From: Nansenia antarctica
Taxonomy: Eukaryota; Chordata; Actinopteri; Argentiniformes; Microstomatidae
DNA: 64,000 bases
Direction of reading: 5' to 3'
Assembly: GCA_963989245.1 (NCBI GenBank)
Contig: OZ022341.1
Coordinates: 67,188,157-67,252,156, forward strand
This document shows, piece by piece, positions 29,392 to 42,317 of the stretch. Below the pieces are notes generated by a model. The model worked only from the letters and a program-made list of their open reading frames with translations. It was not told the origin of the DNA and ran no database searches. A program made the position numbers and the translations under genes. The number at the start of each line of letters is the position of its first letter. The stretch's first letter is position 1.

Positions 29392-30862
29392 CAGGCGCGG
29401 ATCTATGGGTGGGCCTGGGTTGACAGCTGGCCCACCCAGTCAGATTCATAAAAATACATATTTTTTAATAATAAAATATTTTTAAAGTTTAATTTTCACT
29501 AACTAACTGTAATGTGAATAGTTTTGTCTTGCGACCGTCATTGCCACCGGCTTGTGAAGAACTGGTAGGACTACACCGTCGGATCTGTCAGCCATGGAGG
29601 AACCAGCCACTCAACCAAAGCTGGTAACATTCCCTACTACCACTGTAATAGATGGGAAATCGCGCTCCTTCAGTAGAAATTGGTACGAGAAGTTCAAGTG
29701 GATGGAATATAGTAAAGAAAGAGACGCTATTTTTTGTAAAGTGTGTCGACATTTCCCAGAGGCGCACACGGAGTTCACATTTATAAGAGATGGATACAAA
29801 AATTGGAAACGTCTCCGGCAGGCCTGTGACAAACACGAGTCTAGCAAGCCGCATGCTGTTGCCCTCACCAAGTTGGATGGGCAAAGCCATGGACCCCAAA
29901 GCCGTGGGACAGTGTTAAATCAAATGCACGGTGATGCCGTTTCATTCATAGAGCGAAACCGGCAACACGTTAAAGTTGTGTTAGACATTGCTATGTTGTG
30001 TGCCAAGTTGGAAATTCCACTTAGAGGTCACAGAGAAACGGAAGAGGCGCTCAATAAAGGTAATTTCTTGGAGCTATTCAAGTTCATGTCAAAATATGAT
30101 CCAGAAATGGAAAATAGACTGAAGGAACTGCCTCGAAATGCCACGCTCCTAAGCCATCACATTCAGGATGAGCTGCTTGAGGCTGCAGCCTCACTGCTAA
30201 TTCGAAAGATAAAGTCTGAACTGCATGAGCAATCCACATATTATGCCATACTTGCGGATGAGTATAAAGATCTATCCAAGCGCGAGCTAGTTGCTGTCTG
30301 TATTCGATTCATTCATGGAGGGGTAATTAAAGAACGAGCAGTAGGCTTTGTGGAAACTGCGGAATTGTCTGCTCAAGGAATATCACAGAGGATCCTAGTG
30401 TGTATTCGTTCATTTATTTGTTCATACATTCATTTATGTACCTATATATTTATTGTTAATTCTGTCAGACTTGGTCCTCCATAGTTGATGGTTATTGGTT
30501 AATTCATTGAATTGCGTGTGCTTGAATGCCTTGCGTGTGTGTATTATAATAACTTGTTTGGCTGTCCGTTGCATTGGGTAGACAGGTACTTTATTTATTT
30601 TCTGTTCGTTTCATGGTCTGCATAGTGATCTCCTCCAGTCCCTGCGAATATTTTGCGTGTGTGCATGCGTGTTGGTCGTACCCAAATGTTTCGAGCACCC
30701 ACGGGCAGAAACATAAATCGGCGCCTATGATCGCGAGCCCGGTTGTGTTCCATCCATCTGGCTGCTCATACATAGGTCTAAAACGTGCGGTGATGAGTTT
30801 CACTCTGGCCCACCCAGATTTTTCCAGGCCTACCCATCAGCCACTTTCTGTATCCGCCACTG
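29392..30862 (+). mobile_element. hAT element with 8-bp TSD (unit 1)
   Basis: ATGTAATA flanks both ends (29384-29391 and 30863-30870), the 8-bp duplication of hAT elements. Ends are imperfect inverted repeats (CAGGCGCGGATCTATGGGTG and the complement of TATCCGCCACTG). At 1.47 kb it is internally deleted. Compared with unit 2 it lacks 20 bp of a GGGTGGGCCT palindrome near the left end. Confidence 0.92.
29594..30484 (+). pseudogene. hAT transposase, N-terminal part (ZMYM1/DUF4371 type, unit 1)
   Basis: The 296-codon frame opens with a TTF-type zinc-finger-like region (RSFSRNWYEKFKWMEYSKER, then Cys-X2-Cys and a later His). It continues into the DUF4371-like segment (FIERNRQHVKVVLDIAMLCA, then YYAILADEYKDLSKRELVAV, which has the expected Asp/Glu position). 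It ends in unrelated AT-rich sequence before the catalytic core and dimerisation region. Zinc finger and first catalytic region remain, but no active transposase is possible. Related domesticated genes exist in fish, but the truncation and matching TSD make a simple transposon relic more likely. Confidence 0.82.
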
Positions 30863-31733
30863 ATGTAATATGTACTTTCATGTACCTACTTCTGCAAATC
30901 TTCTAATAAAGTTTTCAATCAATCAAAAAAAAATGCAGTGTAGTCACTCCTGTCCATTATATTACTACCGGAAACCGTTTTAGACGACTAGTGAGTACAC
31001 TACTCCAGCAGTTGAAAGAAACAATGGCAGAGTGGAAAAACAAAAAAGGCGCGCAAAACTTCCGGCGCATTCAAGGACTGGAGTCTTTGAAAATTGGAAC
31101 ATCGAGTAATTGATACATATGGCTTATACATGCTTGTTATGTTATGTATGCTTTCTGCCTGTTTTTAACCCTCTGTGTCAATATCGGTTGTTAAGTCGCG
31201 ACGTGTTTCCGGGTCCAAAGTTGGCTGAGGCGCTGTCTTCGAAATGCCGCAATAATAATAATAATAAATTATATTTATATAGCGCTTTTCCGAGGCTCAA
31301 ATACCCTGACAATATGGGGAAAACAGGAAAGTGCTGTGTCCCTTGTTGTATGAATAGATCCCAGTCTAAAAAACGATTAAACTGTCATTCTACCGCTGTA
31401 GTATACTGGTATTCTGGTGCGTAGAATTTCTGGTTTGAACCCGGAAATTGCAAAACGTCAAGTTTGACTTCAGACTTAACAACCGGATATTCAGGGCTCT
31501 CAAGTCTCACGCATTTTTTTTTTTTTTTTACTACCCCTAGTGGTAGTGGCCCTAGGCTGCAGCCTAGGTAAACCTATAATCTGCGCATGCCCCGACTCCT
31601 CCCCTATGTATTTTCACAGTGAATTTTACACACACACAGATAAAATGTTTATTGTATTGGAGGATTTTTAATGAATGCTGATAGGCGCCGACAGAATATC
31701 AGCCGCATTTTATGAATAAACAATGTTTATTTA
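30863..31733. other. Repeat-rich DNA up to the duplication junction
   Basis: Holds an AATAAAG tail with short poly(A) near 30904, the CAAAAAAGGCGCGCAAAAC repeat (31040-31165), and an (ATA)n block followed by TTATATTTATATAGCGCTTTTC (31245-31300), a widespread fish LINE tail. A poly(T) tract near 31508 is followed by a palindromic CTAGTGGTAGTGGCCCTAGGC region. No gene is supported. Confidence 0.55.
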
Positions 31734-34700
31734 CCCACTCTGGTAGTTGAAGGCCAGCATGATGAGTTGATACTAGGCACCAATGTTATTAAATATATCC
31801 TCCGGCAGTATAAGCAATGTGATGGCTACTGGAAGGCTGTGTCTACGCCCTGTCCTGCTGGCGATCCAGAATCTGAACAGTTTCTCTCGATGCTCGCTGG
31901 TCTGAACCGTTGGCGAGGTGACGTCATACCTGACAAGATAGGCACAGTCAGGTGCAACTCAGCCGTGTGTCTTGAGCCTGGTCGGGAGTACCTGATGTGG
32001 GGCAAGCTACCCAAGTCCACTATTGTGTCTCCTGGTAGCGCTGTGATGACAGAGCCCACATCGTGTCGCTCAGCTCCAAGAGGGGTTCTGGTGGCCAGAG
32101 TTGTTACTCCTTTGTGGGGAGACGGATGGGTTCCATTGAAGCTGATCAACTCGTCCGACAGGCCCGTCTTGGTAAGACGCAATGCTAAATTGGCCGACGT
32201 CTTCTCCTGCATTGCGCTCGAGGACATGGATGAGACCGGACCTGCTGAGGTCCCACTACTCAGTTGCTGTCAAGTAACCCCGTCCATGGGATTGAGTGGG
32301 CTCGACATACACTCCTGTGACGTGTCTGAACAGTGTAGAAGCAAGATGGCTGACCTGGTTGTGTGCTACGAGGACATCTTCTCACGCCATCACCTGGATT
32401 GTGGAGAGGCAAAGGGCTTCATACATCGCATTCACCTCTCAGATCACAGGCCATTCCGGCTCCCATTCAGACGAGTGCCCCCCAGTCAGTATCAGAAGTT
32501 GCGCCAAGTACTGAGTGAGATGGAGGAGAAAGATATAATCAGGAAGTCAACCAGTGAATATGCATCTCCGTTGGTTCTTGTATGGAAAAAGAACGGAGAT
32601 CTCCGTATCTGTACAGACTTTCGCTGGCTGAACAAGAGGACCCTGAAGGATGCTCACCCTCTCCCTCACCAGGCCGACTGCTTAGCTGCACTTGGAGGTA
32701 ACTCCTTGTTTAGTACTATGGATCTAACCTCAGGGTTTTATAACATGCCACTACACGAGGATGACAGAAAGTACTCTGCCTTTACAACACCTATGGGCTT
32801 GTATGAGTATAATCGCCTCCCGCAGGGCCTCTGTAATAGTCCTGGGAGCTTCATGCGTATGATGACTAGCATTTTCGGAGACCAGAACTATCTGAGCTTA
32901 CTGGTTTATCTGGATGATTTATTGGTGTACGCCCCTGATGAGAGGACAGCTCTGGAACGCTTGGAGATTGTGTTCAGTAGACTGCGTGGTCATAACCTGA
33001 AATTGGCCCCCAAGAAGTGTTTTTTTCTCCTGAAATCCGTCGAATTCCTCGGCCACATAATTAATGACAACGGTGTGTTGACTGATCCCAGCAAAGTTGA
33101 GAGCATCGCAAAGATGACAAGTGCTGACCTGATGGAAGCGGACGGTGTAACCCCCTCACAGAAACGAATCAGATCTTTCTTGGGGATGATCAATTATTAC
33201 CAGCACTTTGTGCCTAGCTTCTCCGCTATTGCAAAGCCTCTCTTCTCTCTGTTGACGGGCCAGAAGAGAAAAGGGAAGGAGAAACAGTCCAAACAAAGGT
33301 CACAAAGCAGGAAGTTGAATTTTACTGACTGGACCCCCGAAACGGAGCAGGCTTTCCAGAAGCTGAAAACGGCGCTGGTTGAGACGGCTGTCCTGGCTCA
33401 CCCTGACTTCACCCTTCATGCTGTCAACGGACACGTCCCTTGATGGCATCGGTGCTGTCCTGTCCCAGATCCAAGAGGGTGAAGACCGAGCGAGGCCAAT
33501 CGCATTCGCCAGCAAGTCCCTCTCTCAGTCTCAGAGAAACTACCCAGCCCATCGGTTGGAATTCCTAGCCTTGAAGTGGAGTGTCTGTGACAAGTTCAGC
33601 CATTGGTTGAAGGGGCATGATTTCACTGTTTGGACGGACAATAATCCATTGACTCATATCATGACGAAGCCCAAGCTGGACTGCTGCGAGCAACGATGGG
33701 TGGCTAAGTTAGCGAGCTATAACTTCGACATCAAGTACATGCCAGGCCCACAGAATGTTGTCGCTGATGCCTTGAGTCGTGTGCCTTTCGTCAAGCAGAG
33801 AGTCAGTCACAGATTACTTGAAGAGCCCTACAAGAATCTCCTCTCCGAAGTCCAGGATGTGTCGAGTGCTTCTGTACAGGACGCCTTCCGGTCGTCCAAT
33901 GATAGTGGTGACACTCCACGCCAGGCAGAGAGTTACGCTCAAAGTGTCCCATCACCTCTGCATGTCCACGCTCAGTCTATGGAGATGGATGAAGTGTCTG
34001 TTGTTCTACAGTCATATGACGATCTGTGGGAGGTCGGAGCAAGAACGCGCGCTGTAGCAGTCTTGCACCATTTGCCTCAGTTAGTCCCAGGTGGTCAGGA
34101 CTCACTTCCTGCTTACAGTGAGAAGGAACTCCGGGATGAACAGCTCAGAGACAGGACTCTCTCTCGAGTCTTGTACTATGTGGAGAGACATCGGAGACCC
34201 TCCAGGAGAGAGAGAGATAAGGAATCAGTCACAGTCATGAGGTACCTGAAGCACTGGGAGAAACTTGTTGTGAGCAATGGGATACTCTACAGAGTCTCGA
34301 GGGATCAAGTTGTGAAGTCAAAACGCCGCCAGTATGTGATTCCTGAGTCTAAGAAAGTTGAAGTTCTGAGAGGTGTTCATGACCATGCCGGCCATCAAGG
34401 TCAGTTCAGGAGTCTTGGCTTGGCCAGACAGAGGTTCTTCTGGCTCAACCTCGACAGAGACGTAAGAGACTACGTCTGTAACTGCCAGCGGTGTATTGTC
34501 AGTAAGACTGTTGAACCTGCTGCGGGGGCGCCTTTGCAGAATATCACATCAACCAGGCCACTTCAGCTGGTTTGCATTGATTTCTGGTCAGCGGAGGACT
34601 CAAGGAACAAGTCAGTTGATGTGTTAGTTGTTACTGACCATTTTACAAGAATGGCCCAGGCATTCATTCCCCTGCAAAGATCAGTCAGCCAAACAGGTGG

Positions 34701-36004
34701 CGAGAGTTCTATGGGACAAGTTCTTCTGCGTCTTTGGGTTCCCAGAACGTATCCATAGCGACCAGGAAGCTAGCTTCGAGAGTCAACTAGTGAGTGAGCT
34801 GCTCAGAGTCTCCGGTGTCAGAAAGTCGCACACAACCCCGTATCACCCGATGGGTAACGGTAGTGTGGAACGTTTCAATAGAACTCTCGGTAACATGATC
34901 CGAGCGCTTGAACCAGAGGCAAAAATCAACTGGCCCAGGCGTTTGCAAACTCTGACGTTCATGTACAATAGCACAGCGCATGAGTCAACTGGCTATGCAC
35001 CTTTCTATCTGATGTTCGGGCGTACTCCTCGTCTCCCTGTCGATATACTCTTCCGGACAGTCCTGAATGATCCAGCTGTCGTCAGCTACGACAAGTATCA
35101 CGAAGGATCTGAGAGAAGCTATGGTCATAGCCCAGGAACATGTCATAAAAGAACAGCACCGTCACACAGAGCTCTACAACAGACGAGTGAAAGGGCCCAC
35201 CATTGACGTCGGAGACCGTGTGCTGTTGGCGAACAAGAGAGAGAGAGGAAAGAGAAAGGTGGCTGACCGTTGGGAGTCTACTGTATACACTGTGGTGGAT
35301 AGGAAGTGAGTAGAGGAACCGCGTTCGAGTCGGAGAGAGTGGATTCCTGTCCTGGGAGTGAGGGAGGGGAGGTTGAAGACATGGAGTATGGGGGAAGAGC
35401 TGTTCGGGAGAGGGATGTTCCCTTGACTGTTCCAGAGCCCACGGATCCCAAGGGAAGAACCCTAGAGTGGGTCACCCAGTTACCATTCCCTGACCACTCA
35501 CGGACAGAGGCTACTAACACTGTAGTGTCTTCAGTCTCGTTTGCCCCTCAGAGGGTCCCCGAGCAGATGGCTGAGGAGCAAATGGTAGATCAGTCCATTA
35601 ACTCTGATTCTAGATTTGTGGTTAGCGCTGATGATTGTACTGATGTTTCTGGTAACACAAATCAGACAGATGATGCTAGTGACACACAGCGTACTGACAC
35701 TCTAGCTTCTGTCACACAGTGTGAACATCCTAGTACAGTCACACAGGTCAAGTCCAAGTTTGGTCGCCTTATCAAACCAGTTGACAGATTGATTTATACT
35801 ATGTCAGGACAAGACATTATCCAAGACACCAGGCACGTGCCGTGAGCTTTTAGATTGGGTAAGCATAAGATATAGAAATACACGTAATTACACATACACG
35901 CTATCGGTGAACGCAGTTTCAAGGAAATGCAATTTTGATGCCCTAGAACCCGCTAATAAACTGTAGTGTCACTTTGTGATCAGATTACCAAAAAAAAAAA
36001 AAAA
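31734..36004 (+). mobile_element. Ty3/Gypsy element, 5'-truncated by the duplication edge (unit 2)
   Basis: Copy of 7751-12017; it lacks gag and most of the protease because the unit starts inside pol. It ends in the same AATAAA (35955-35960) and 15-A tract (35990-36004). Confidence 0.93.
31767..35845 (+). pseudogene. pol: Gypsy pol, truncated and frameshifted (unit 2)
   Basis: RT, RNase H and integrase as in unit 1, with the same frame changes near 33423, 35090 and 35300. It has one extra lesion: a 4-bp tandem duplication (ATTC, about 34662-34665) in the integrase core that splits it into frames 33379-34758 and 34628-35206. The protease Asp-Ser-Gly is absent. No open frame has a natural start codon for the RT region. 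Confidence 0.9.
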
Positions 36005-37495
36005 GTTGCCAGTTTCGACTATATCAGGGGTGCTCATTGTTCAAAGATCTTTTCAAGTAGCCAACCTACTGAAATCTACAAGTCCAGTTTCAACATCGCA
36101 CACGCACACACGCACAACACAGACACACACCGTTTCCATCCTCCATAGTAAACACAACACACTTTCTTTTCACACTTTGTCACACAGGCACTTGACATCA
36201 CATCACAGACCCTCCCTCTCAAAGTACTCAAACCATATAAACAAGCACAGATCGCCACCAGCCTCGCGAATCATATACATCATATAAACCGCTCATACCA
36301 GGCTTGCTGTAGCCGCTGGCGACTCTCCCTTTCTGGGTCAGTGTGAACATCGGTGAGCGAGCGGCCGGGCGGCCTTTAGCCAGTAGTTGTGTTTTTCCAG
36401 TCCAGTCCTGTCTACGAAATCCCTTTAGGTCGCTGACAGTAATGTCCATATTCACAAAATCAAGCAAGTTATCCTTATTGATTATTATTATTTAGATCGT
36501 TTGAGCTAGCTGGCATAAGCTATTCTGCCGGGCGAGAGGTGAAATGTTAAGTGAACTTGAAAGTGATAAGAGCCAATCAGTAGCTCTTATCGGAATGAAA
36601 GACCTACTCTGATTGGCTGTAAGCATGCTTACCCTGGTCACATTAAACAGCGAGTTGAGGCATCGGAAAAAAATTAAAAAGACATTTTCACGCATTCGAA
36701 TGTACGCGAGGGAAAGCAGAGAGCGGAGTGCTTATATGCAAAGCAGAGTAGGGAGTGCTTTACTCCTACAGGTGGCGCTAAAAATGCAACGTCAAAATGA
36801 ATGACTCCTGCTGCCCTGGGACCTAAAATACGACTTTTTTAATGAAAACAAACAAACGGTTACATGCACTTTTATTTTAATATTTTCCTTTTTTCTTTTT
36901 TCGTTGGGTAAGCACTGCTTACCCTGCTTATATGGACGGCACGTCCCTGCAAGACACTAAGTCAAACATTCGAGCTGTTTGTAGGTCAGTGTTCCAGGCT
37001 TTCCACAGTTAGATAAGCCGAAGCTCAGTTCAGTGCATGTATACACTGTGCACACTGACATCCTATGACATATAGGTTTGTTCGTTATTCTGATTGTTTC
37101 ATAAGAGGTTGTGGCCTCTTGAAGGCTAGTAATACACAGTGAAAAAAGGGTCTTGTGGGGTGTAGAACGCATCCTACCGCCAGTAGTTGGTTGGAGAGAT
37201 AGTTTACCTCTCTTTCCACTTCATCCTTATAGGATACTTTTCAAGTTGGCTGTCCTGTCCTTTGGCGGCCCTATGTAATAGTGTAAAAAGTAAAAAGTAG
37301 TATTTAAATGTATAGTTGCTGCTCAAGGTTGGCGAAATTCAGGGGAGATGGGTGTAACAGAGTTGGGAATGTATGTTTAGTTGTGGTGAATGTAGATGAG
37401 TTTCGCCGTGCTTGAGCAGCCCTGGTTGTTGTTGGAGCCCCCTTTGGAGTTTGGGTGTACTGCAGGTCTGCGCGTTCTTTTGTCCTTCTGTTGTT
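36005..37495. other. Intergenic; no supported gene (unit 2)
   Basis: Counterpart of 12018-13508, with only isolated substitutions. Nothing further is seen. Confidence 0.5.
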
Positions 37496-37513
37496 GCCGT
37501 ACTTACGGTGGTA

Positions 37514-37773
37514 CCAGAATATGGCTGCCATCTTAATGGGTATGTGCGCGATGTAAAATGCTCCTCGTGTTTTGTTGTTTGTGTGGAGAATCTTGTAATG
37601 TAGGGTGAAAATGTTGGTGTAGTACTGTGCTGTTTGTTTTTACATGTATTGTGATGATGTGATGTATTGTGATGATGTGAAACAGAACATTTATTGTATG
37701 TCATTTTGAATGCGCAGATTCACAAGAGTTGCAGACCAGAGGAAGATTTGTGTTTTATATGTCTTCCATGCAG
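37514..37773 (+). other. Exon-like pair with a GT-AG intervening segment (unit 2)
   Basis: Counterpart of 13527-13786. The intervening segment is 37540-37717 and differs by one base (C for T near the 3' part). Confidence 0.55.
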
Positions 37774-37893
37774 GTATGTTGCTCCACATGTTGTTTGTAA
37801 TTGTTATTTGTAATGTTTGAGGGAAATTTGTGTTCTTTCTGTAAACAAATTATTCTGATGTGAAATATACATACACGGTGGGACAACCAGAAT

Positions 37894-38061
37894 ATGGCTG
37901 CCATCTTAATGGATTCACAAGAGTTGCAGACCAGAGGAAGATTTGTGTTTTATATGTCTTCCATGCAGATCAATACAAATAATTGGTTGAAAGAAGTTTG
38001 CCTGTTTGACCATCGTTACACATGTTTCAATGTTTCAATGACGGAGGTAAAAGAAGAATAG
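37894..38061 (+). CDS. Small ORF in the exon-joined copy (55 codons, unit 2)
   Basis: Counterpart of the ORF at 13907-14074, unchanged. The low confidence has the same reasons: short, no domain, repeat context. Confidence 0.25.
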   Translation: MAAILMDSQELQTRGRFVFYMSSMQINTNNWLKEVCLFDHRYTCFNVSMTEVKEE

Positions 38062-38478
38062 ATGTGAACACAGGAAAGGTGTCGACACTGGATCTCACAT
38101 TGGTTAATAATAATAACTGCTGCCATATGGAAGCCAATAAAAAAGGAGACAAGAGGAAGACACCTCCATGTTGTGGGTAGTGAGAAAAACAGGGGAGGAA
38201 ATAGAAAAGAGGGGGGAGTAATGACAAGACGAGGAATCGGACACAGTAACTTGAACAGAACATTCCACATTATAGGACGCATCCAAGAAGATGAGGAAGA
38301 AGAAAGTGAAAAAACACCACGGCAACCGGACAGCAGAGTGGTAAAGCAGCGTAATGGATGTGTGGGGGAGGAGACTTAGGAGCCCGCGCGCGCGCAGATC
38401 ATTTATGTGTCCGCGAGGCAAGCGTATGTTTGTTGAGTGCCTGAGTCAAGCTCGAAAGCGTGTGTCAGCAGCCGCCTA

Positions 38479-38505
38479 ATTTGCATAGCTCCCCCTTCAT
38501 ATATC
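38479..38505 (+). promoter_or_regulatory. H2B core promoter: octamer and TATA (unit 2)
   Basis: Octamer ATTTGCAT (38479-38486) and TATAT (38500-38504), as in unit 1. Confidence 0.85.
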
Positions 38506-38562
38506 GGGTAGGTGACCACAGCCCCGCCATTCGTTCCTGAAAAGAAACGAGCCATCATCAAC

Positions 38563-38937
38563 ATGCCCGAGCCAGCGAAGTCAGCGCCCAAGAAGGGCTC
38601 CAAGAAAGCCGTCACCAAGACCGCAGGCAAAACCGGCAAGAAGCGCAGAAAGTCCAGGAAGGAGAGCTATGCCATCTACGTGTACAAGGTCCTGAAACAG
38701 GTCCACCCCGACACCGGCATCTCCTCCAAGGCCATGGGAATCATGAACTCCTTTGTCAACGACATCTTCGAGCGCATCGCCGGTGAGTCTTCTCGCCTGG
38801 CCCACTACAACAAGCGGTCTACCATCACCTCCAGGGAGATCCAGACCGCCGTGCGTCTGCTGCTCCCCGGTGAGCTGGCCAAGCACGCGGTGTCCGAGGG
38901 CACCAAGGCCGTGACCAAGTACACCAGCTCCAAGTAG
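38563..38937 (+). CDS. Histone H2B (unit 2)
   Basis: Same 124-residue H2B as at 14576-14950, with promoter and stem-loop intact, so both units can supply H2B for replication-time nucleosome assembly. I saw no nucleotide difference within the coding region between the units. The reverse-strand frame of similar length (38581-38967) is a shadow caused by the GC-rich, biased codon use of histone genes. Confidence 0.97.
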   Translation: MPEPAKSAPKKGSKKAVTKTAGKTGKKRRKSRKESYAIYVYKVLKQVHPDTGISSKAMGIMNSFVNDIFERIAGESSRLAHYNKRSTITSREIQTAVRLLLPGELAKHAVSEGTKAVTKYTSSK

Positions 38938-38968
38938 TAGCGCTTCTGCCTGCTCCACTAACCCCAAA

Positions 38969-38984
38969 GGCTCTTTTAAGAGCC
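38969..38984 (+). promoter_or_regulatory. Histone 3' stem-loop (H2B, unit 2)
   Basis: GGCTCTTTTAAGAGCC followed by ACCCACCC, 31 bp after the stop. Confidence 0.96.
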
Positions 38985-39444
38985 ACCCACCCTTTCAACA
39001 TAAGACTAATTCCATAGCGGGTTGATCTCGCGTGCTACAATGTTGTAGTACTTGAACGTGCAGGTGATCTCGCCACACTTTCTCCCTCCTGTCTGTCAAA
39101 TGAACGGGTAACTAAGCTGTGCACGCATGGCCAATATATATTGTTTAATATTACTGGGGAATCACCCATCATATATAACCACGATATTAAGATAAATCAC
39201 ATTTAAATCACCATGGAGGTCCTCATTTAACACCCTAAACTGCACAAGTGGCACCGGAACAGCCAACTGAATGTCCTTTCTGTAGATTGTTCTAGCAGTT
39301 AGGTGCACAGGAATTAAAAGCGGATTTATCCAATTTAGTGGGGAGCCTCAAGAGCTAACCAAGTCTGAGAACTTAAACACAGATGAACTTCATTACCCTG
39401 AATTGTAATAATGAGATTAGGTAAGTAGGGCCTGGAGGACTTTA

Positions 39445-40160
39445 CAGTGGGGGAAATAAGTATTCAACATGTTTAACTTAACATATTGCTATTGCATCTA
39501 TTCACATGACATTAAGACCAGACATGATATCAACTCAATAAGACCATACAGATGAAGCAATGGTAATAATCCACTGTAGCAATAAAGGGGATGACACAGG
39601 CAAGAAGTATTGAACTCTAACTGAAATTTAGTTCAGCCTCATTCCAGTGATGGCTTCGAGATGCTTCAAGATGCTTCGAGATGCTCGCTGTATGAAAGTG
39701 AGTGATGAGGATTTTAGCCGTTCTTCAACACTGAGTCTTTAAGTCTTGAAGATTCTGGGGGTCTGCTGGTGAATATTGATCTTCAGTGGCTTCCACACGT
39801 TTTATATTGGATTTAAGCTGCCGGTTGACAGTCCAACACCTTTACTTCCTCCCTCTGGAACCAGCTGAGATGTTTTGGATCTTTGTCCTGCTGGGAGACC
39901 AGGAGCATCTTCCCTGGTCTTCTGGGTTCCACCAGAGCTCCACCGTGTGAAGAGAAGCAGCCCAACGCCGTGACGCATCAACCTCCCAACTTCACTGTAG
40001 GTATGTAGGAACTTTTTTCAGGAATGTTACAGTTTCTTTAGCTGTGTAGTTTGATTAACTTAATACCAATGTCTGGTCTTAATGTAATGTGAATAGCTGC
40101 AATATAAATATGTTGAATTACAACAATTATTGATGTGTTGAATACTTATTTCCCCCACTA
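39445..40160 (-). mobile_element. Tc1/mariner relic (unit 2)
   Basis: Counterpart of 15458-16173, with the same termini, TA flanks and transposase remnant (39709-39818, minus strand, LNPI then a stop in place of Glu, then NVW). Confidence 0.92.
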
Positions 40161-40236
40161 TAAAAGGGAGTAATGAAGAGGGAGAAGTTGTTTAGCAAAC
40201 ATCTTTATCCAACGTGACTTGGAACCCTAACCCTAA

Positions 40237-40732
40237 CACCAAATACATTTGACGTAAGTGAATCATCAGATACATGTTTCTGTGATTTGGTAAGTAACAT
40301 AGATTTTGTCTTTCCAGAATTACAAACAAAGTGAATGCAGACTGTAGCTCAGAAAGAGCCTGGTCAGTCATGGGGGTAATAGCCTACTGTACAACAGTGT
40401 CATCAGCATATCAATACCCTTTACAATTATTTACAGATAATCTAATCCAAAGGACTAAATCACACTTTCAATATAAAATCTCCATTGATGCTTTTTAGTT
40501 TGGGACAAACCTTAAGCCTTGTCTGTGAAACCAGCCCACTATGTCTTAACTCTATTCAGTAATGTTCAAACCTTCTATAGAAGGGTTAGGGTTAGGAAGC
40601 ATGAAGCCTGATCCAGGTCTATTTCAGACAACCTCTGAATGGGTAGGTAATGGTCGACCATATCTAATGCATTGGAGAGATCTATAAATAAAGCAACACA
40701 ATGTTGTTGTTTTTCTGATCTAGGCAATCATA
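40237..40732 (-). pseudogene. LINE reverse transcriptase remnant (unit 2)
   Basis: Counterpart of 16250-16745 with the same motif A and YADD remnants. It is followed at 40757-40972 by the plus-strand LINE-like 3' tail. Confidence 0.7.
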
Positions 40733-41502
40733 TCATCCCGATGACATTAGGCTGGCGAAATGTGTGACAGGTGTGTGCAACGACTTGGAGTGGTCCAGCT
40801 TGATAGCTTTATTAGGCCTGTGTTTCCCTTTAACTTGACGACCCATTTGTTTATGAATTTCTGCATCTGTGCACACTTGGTCCTCTTTCAACCTGTTTCA
40901 TTTATATTTTCGTTTTATGTGAAGTACGCTGTAACTTGTTTTGGGGAAAAAAGTGCTACATAAATAAAGCGTTTATTAGCGAGAGATTGATGCAACTGTA
41001 AGGCTGTAGGCCTACGTAGTCCATTATAGTACTACTCTTAGGTCGTTGATATGTTCGTCGTCTTCATTGTCGGACATTTCATATTCAGGATGAACACAAT
41101 GTTGTTCAAGACGGACAACACAAGTCACAGGGAACGAATCAACCATTTATCGTGTCAGTGATATGCTGGTAATATGGCAATTGATTGTGGAGACTTCCTC
41201 ACAGGAGACATGTCTTGTCCATGAAGATGGGGGGAAGTTAGACAAACAACTCGCCTGCCTGCCTTCATTTATTATTATTTTTACAAACAAAGTTATGATC
41301 GCAATTTTAAGGCTAGTTACTATCTAGTTTAGTAGCCGAACATATTCATCATAAGACTGCTGATATACATCCTCGACACGGACGACACACGTCTCAAAAT
41401 ATCATCGTGTCAGGATTAAAATGCTGGTGATAATATCGCAATTTATTCCTCAGAGTAAACATGCAACAATCATAGTCTAACTATGGCTTTCACCTGTCTT
41501 GT

Positions 41503-42317
41503 CTAGATTTAATAGGAGGGAGAGGGACACCATCTGAAAAATCACCTATAGGGACAAGCTCTCAGCCCCATCCCCGCGACTGTGTTTCACGACCACCAAA
41601 AGAGCTAACACCCCGCACCACATCGGGGGACCCTCAACCTTTGTACTCCCTTACCAGACAACCTGGCTACCTGGACAACGAGTGCTGGTCCCAATCGTAT
41701 GCAATTTAAGACACTTTATGAGACAAATAACACAGGAAAAGCTGTGCGCACCGCTCCCTCCGACAGTGGAACGGTGGGGTTTTGAGAGAGTCACAACAAA
41801 ACACACGAAGCCTTCGCGGCTCACATTACTTTATTCTAAACGGAGGCAAGTCTGCTCGCTGGCCCGTTTGCATTTGGACCTCAACTCGGCACCACTGGTG
41901 ACTTTTAGCCCGTTATTCGCGAGGAGAAAACACAGGCGCCCGAACATTTCGGCAGCAGACTGCTGAGCAGGGATGGTTGAGTCTGCACGGTTCTCATGCC
42001 GCGTTTAAGGACAGCCCCCTGCTCCGGGTTGAGCTTCATTCTCACAGAGCAGCTTTGCAGACTAGTTGGTTTACCGGAACGAACGAGACTTTCTACAGAC
42101 ATGGCAGAAGTCGCACCAGCAGCAGCCCCCGCGCCGGCCAAGGCACCTAAGAAGAAGGCAGCAGCCAGGCCCAAGAAAGCAGCTGGCCCCAGCGTTGGCG
42201 AGCTCATCGTGACGGCCTTGTCCGCATCCAAGGAGAGGAGCGGTGTTTCTCTGGCCGCGCTCAAGAAGGCGCTGTCGGCCGGTGGCTACGACGTGGAGAA
42301 GAACAACTCCCGCGTCA
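41503..42317 (+). other. Segment retained here but deleted from unit 1
   Basis: Absent between 17515 and 17516 in unit 1. It holds the H1 upstream region, promoter and codons 1-72 with part of 73. The unit 1 breakpoints show no obvious microhomology. Confidence 0.92.
41800..42060 (+). promoter_or_regulatory. H1 promoter region
   Basis: Two AAACACA motifs, near 41805 and at 41928, match the H1-specific box. A near-octamer GTTTGCATT lies near 41868 and a weak TATA-like TTTAAGG at 42004-42010, about 95 bp before the start codon. The boxes are read by eye; which of them is used is inference. Confidence 0.55.

Larger units (their letters stand above)
7751..31733. repeat. Large direct tandem duplication, unit 1 (23,983 bp)
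   Basis: Every feature from 7751 to 31733 recurs in the same order and orientation in 31734-61093. Offsets are 23,983 at first, 23,987 after a 4-bp insertion in unit 2, 29,341 after the H1 locus and 29,361 after the hAT start. These steps are accounted for by +4, +815, +4,539 and +20 bp. Substitutions between units are very rare. Confidence 0.97.

Noticed and set aside
41996..42100. Upstream in-frame ATG extending H1 by 35 residues
   Set aside because: The extension would cross the likely transcription start and is unlike any H1 N-terminus; ATG 42101 gives the normal start.
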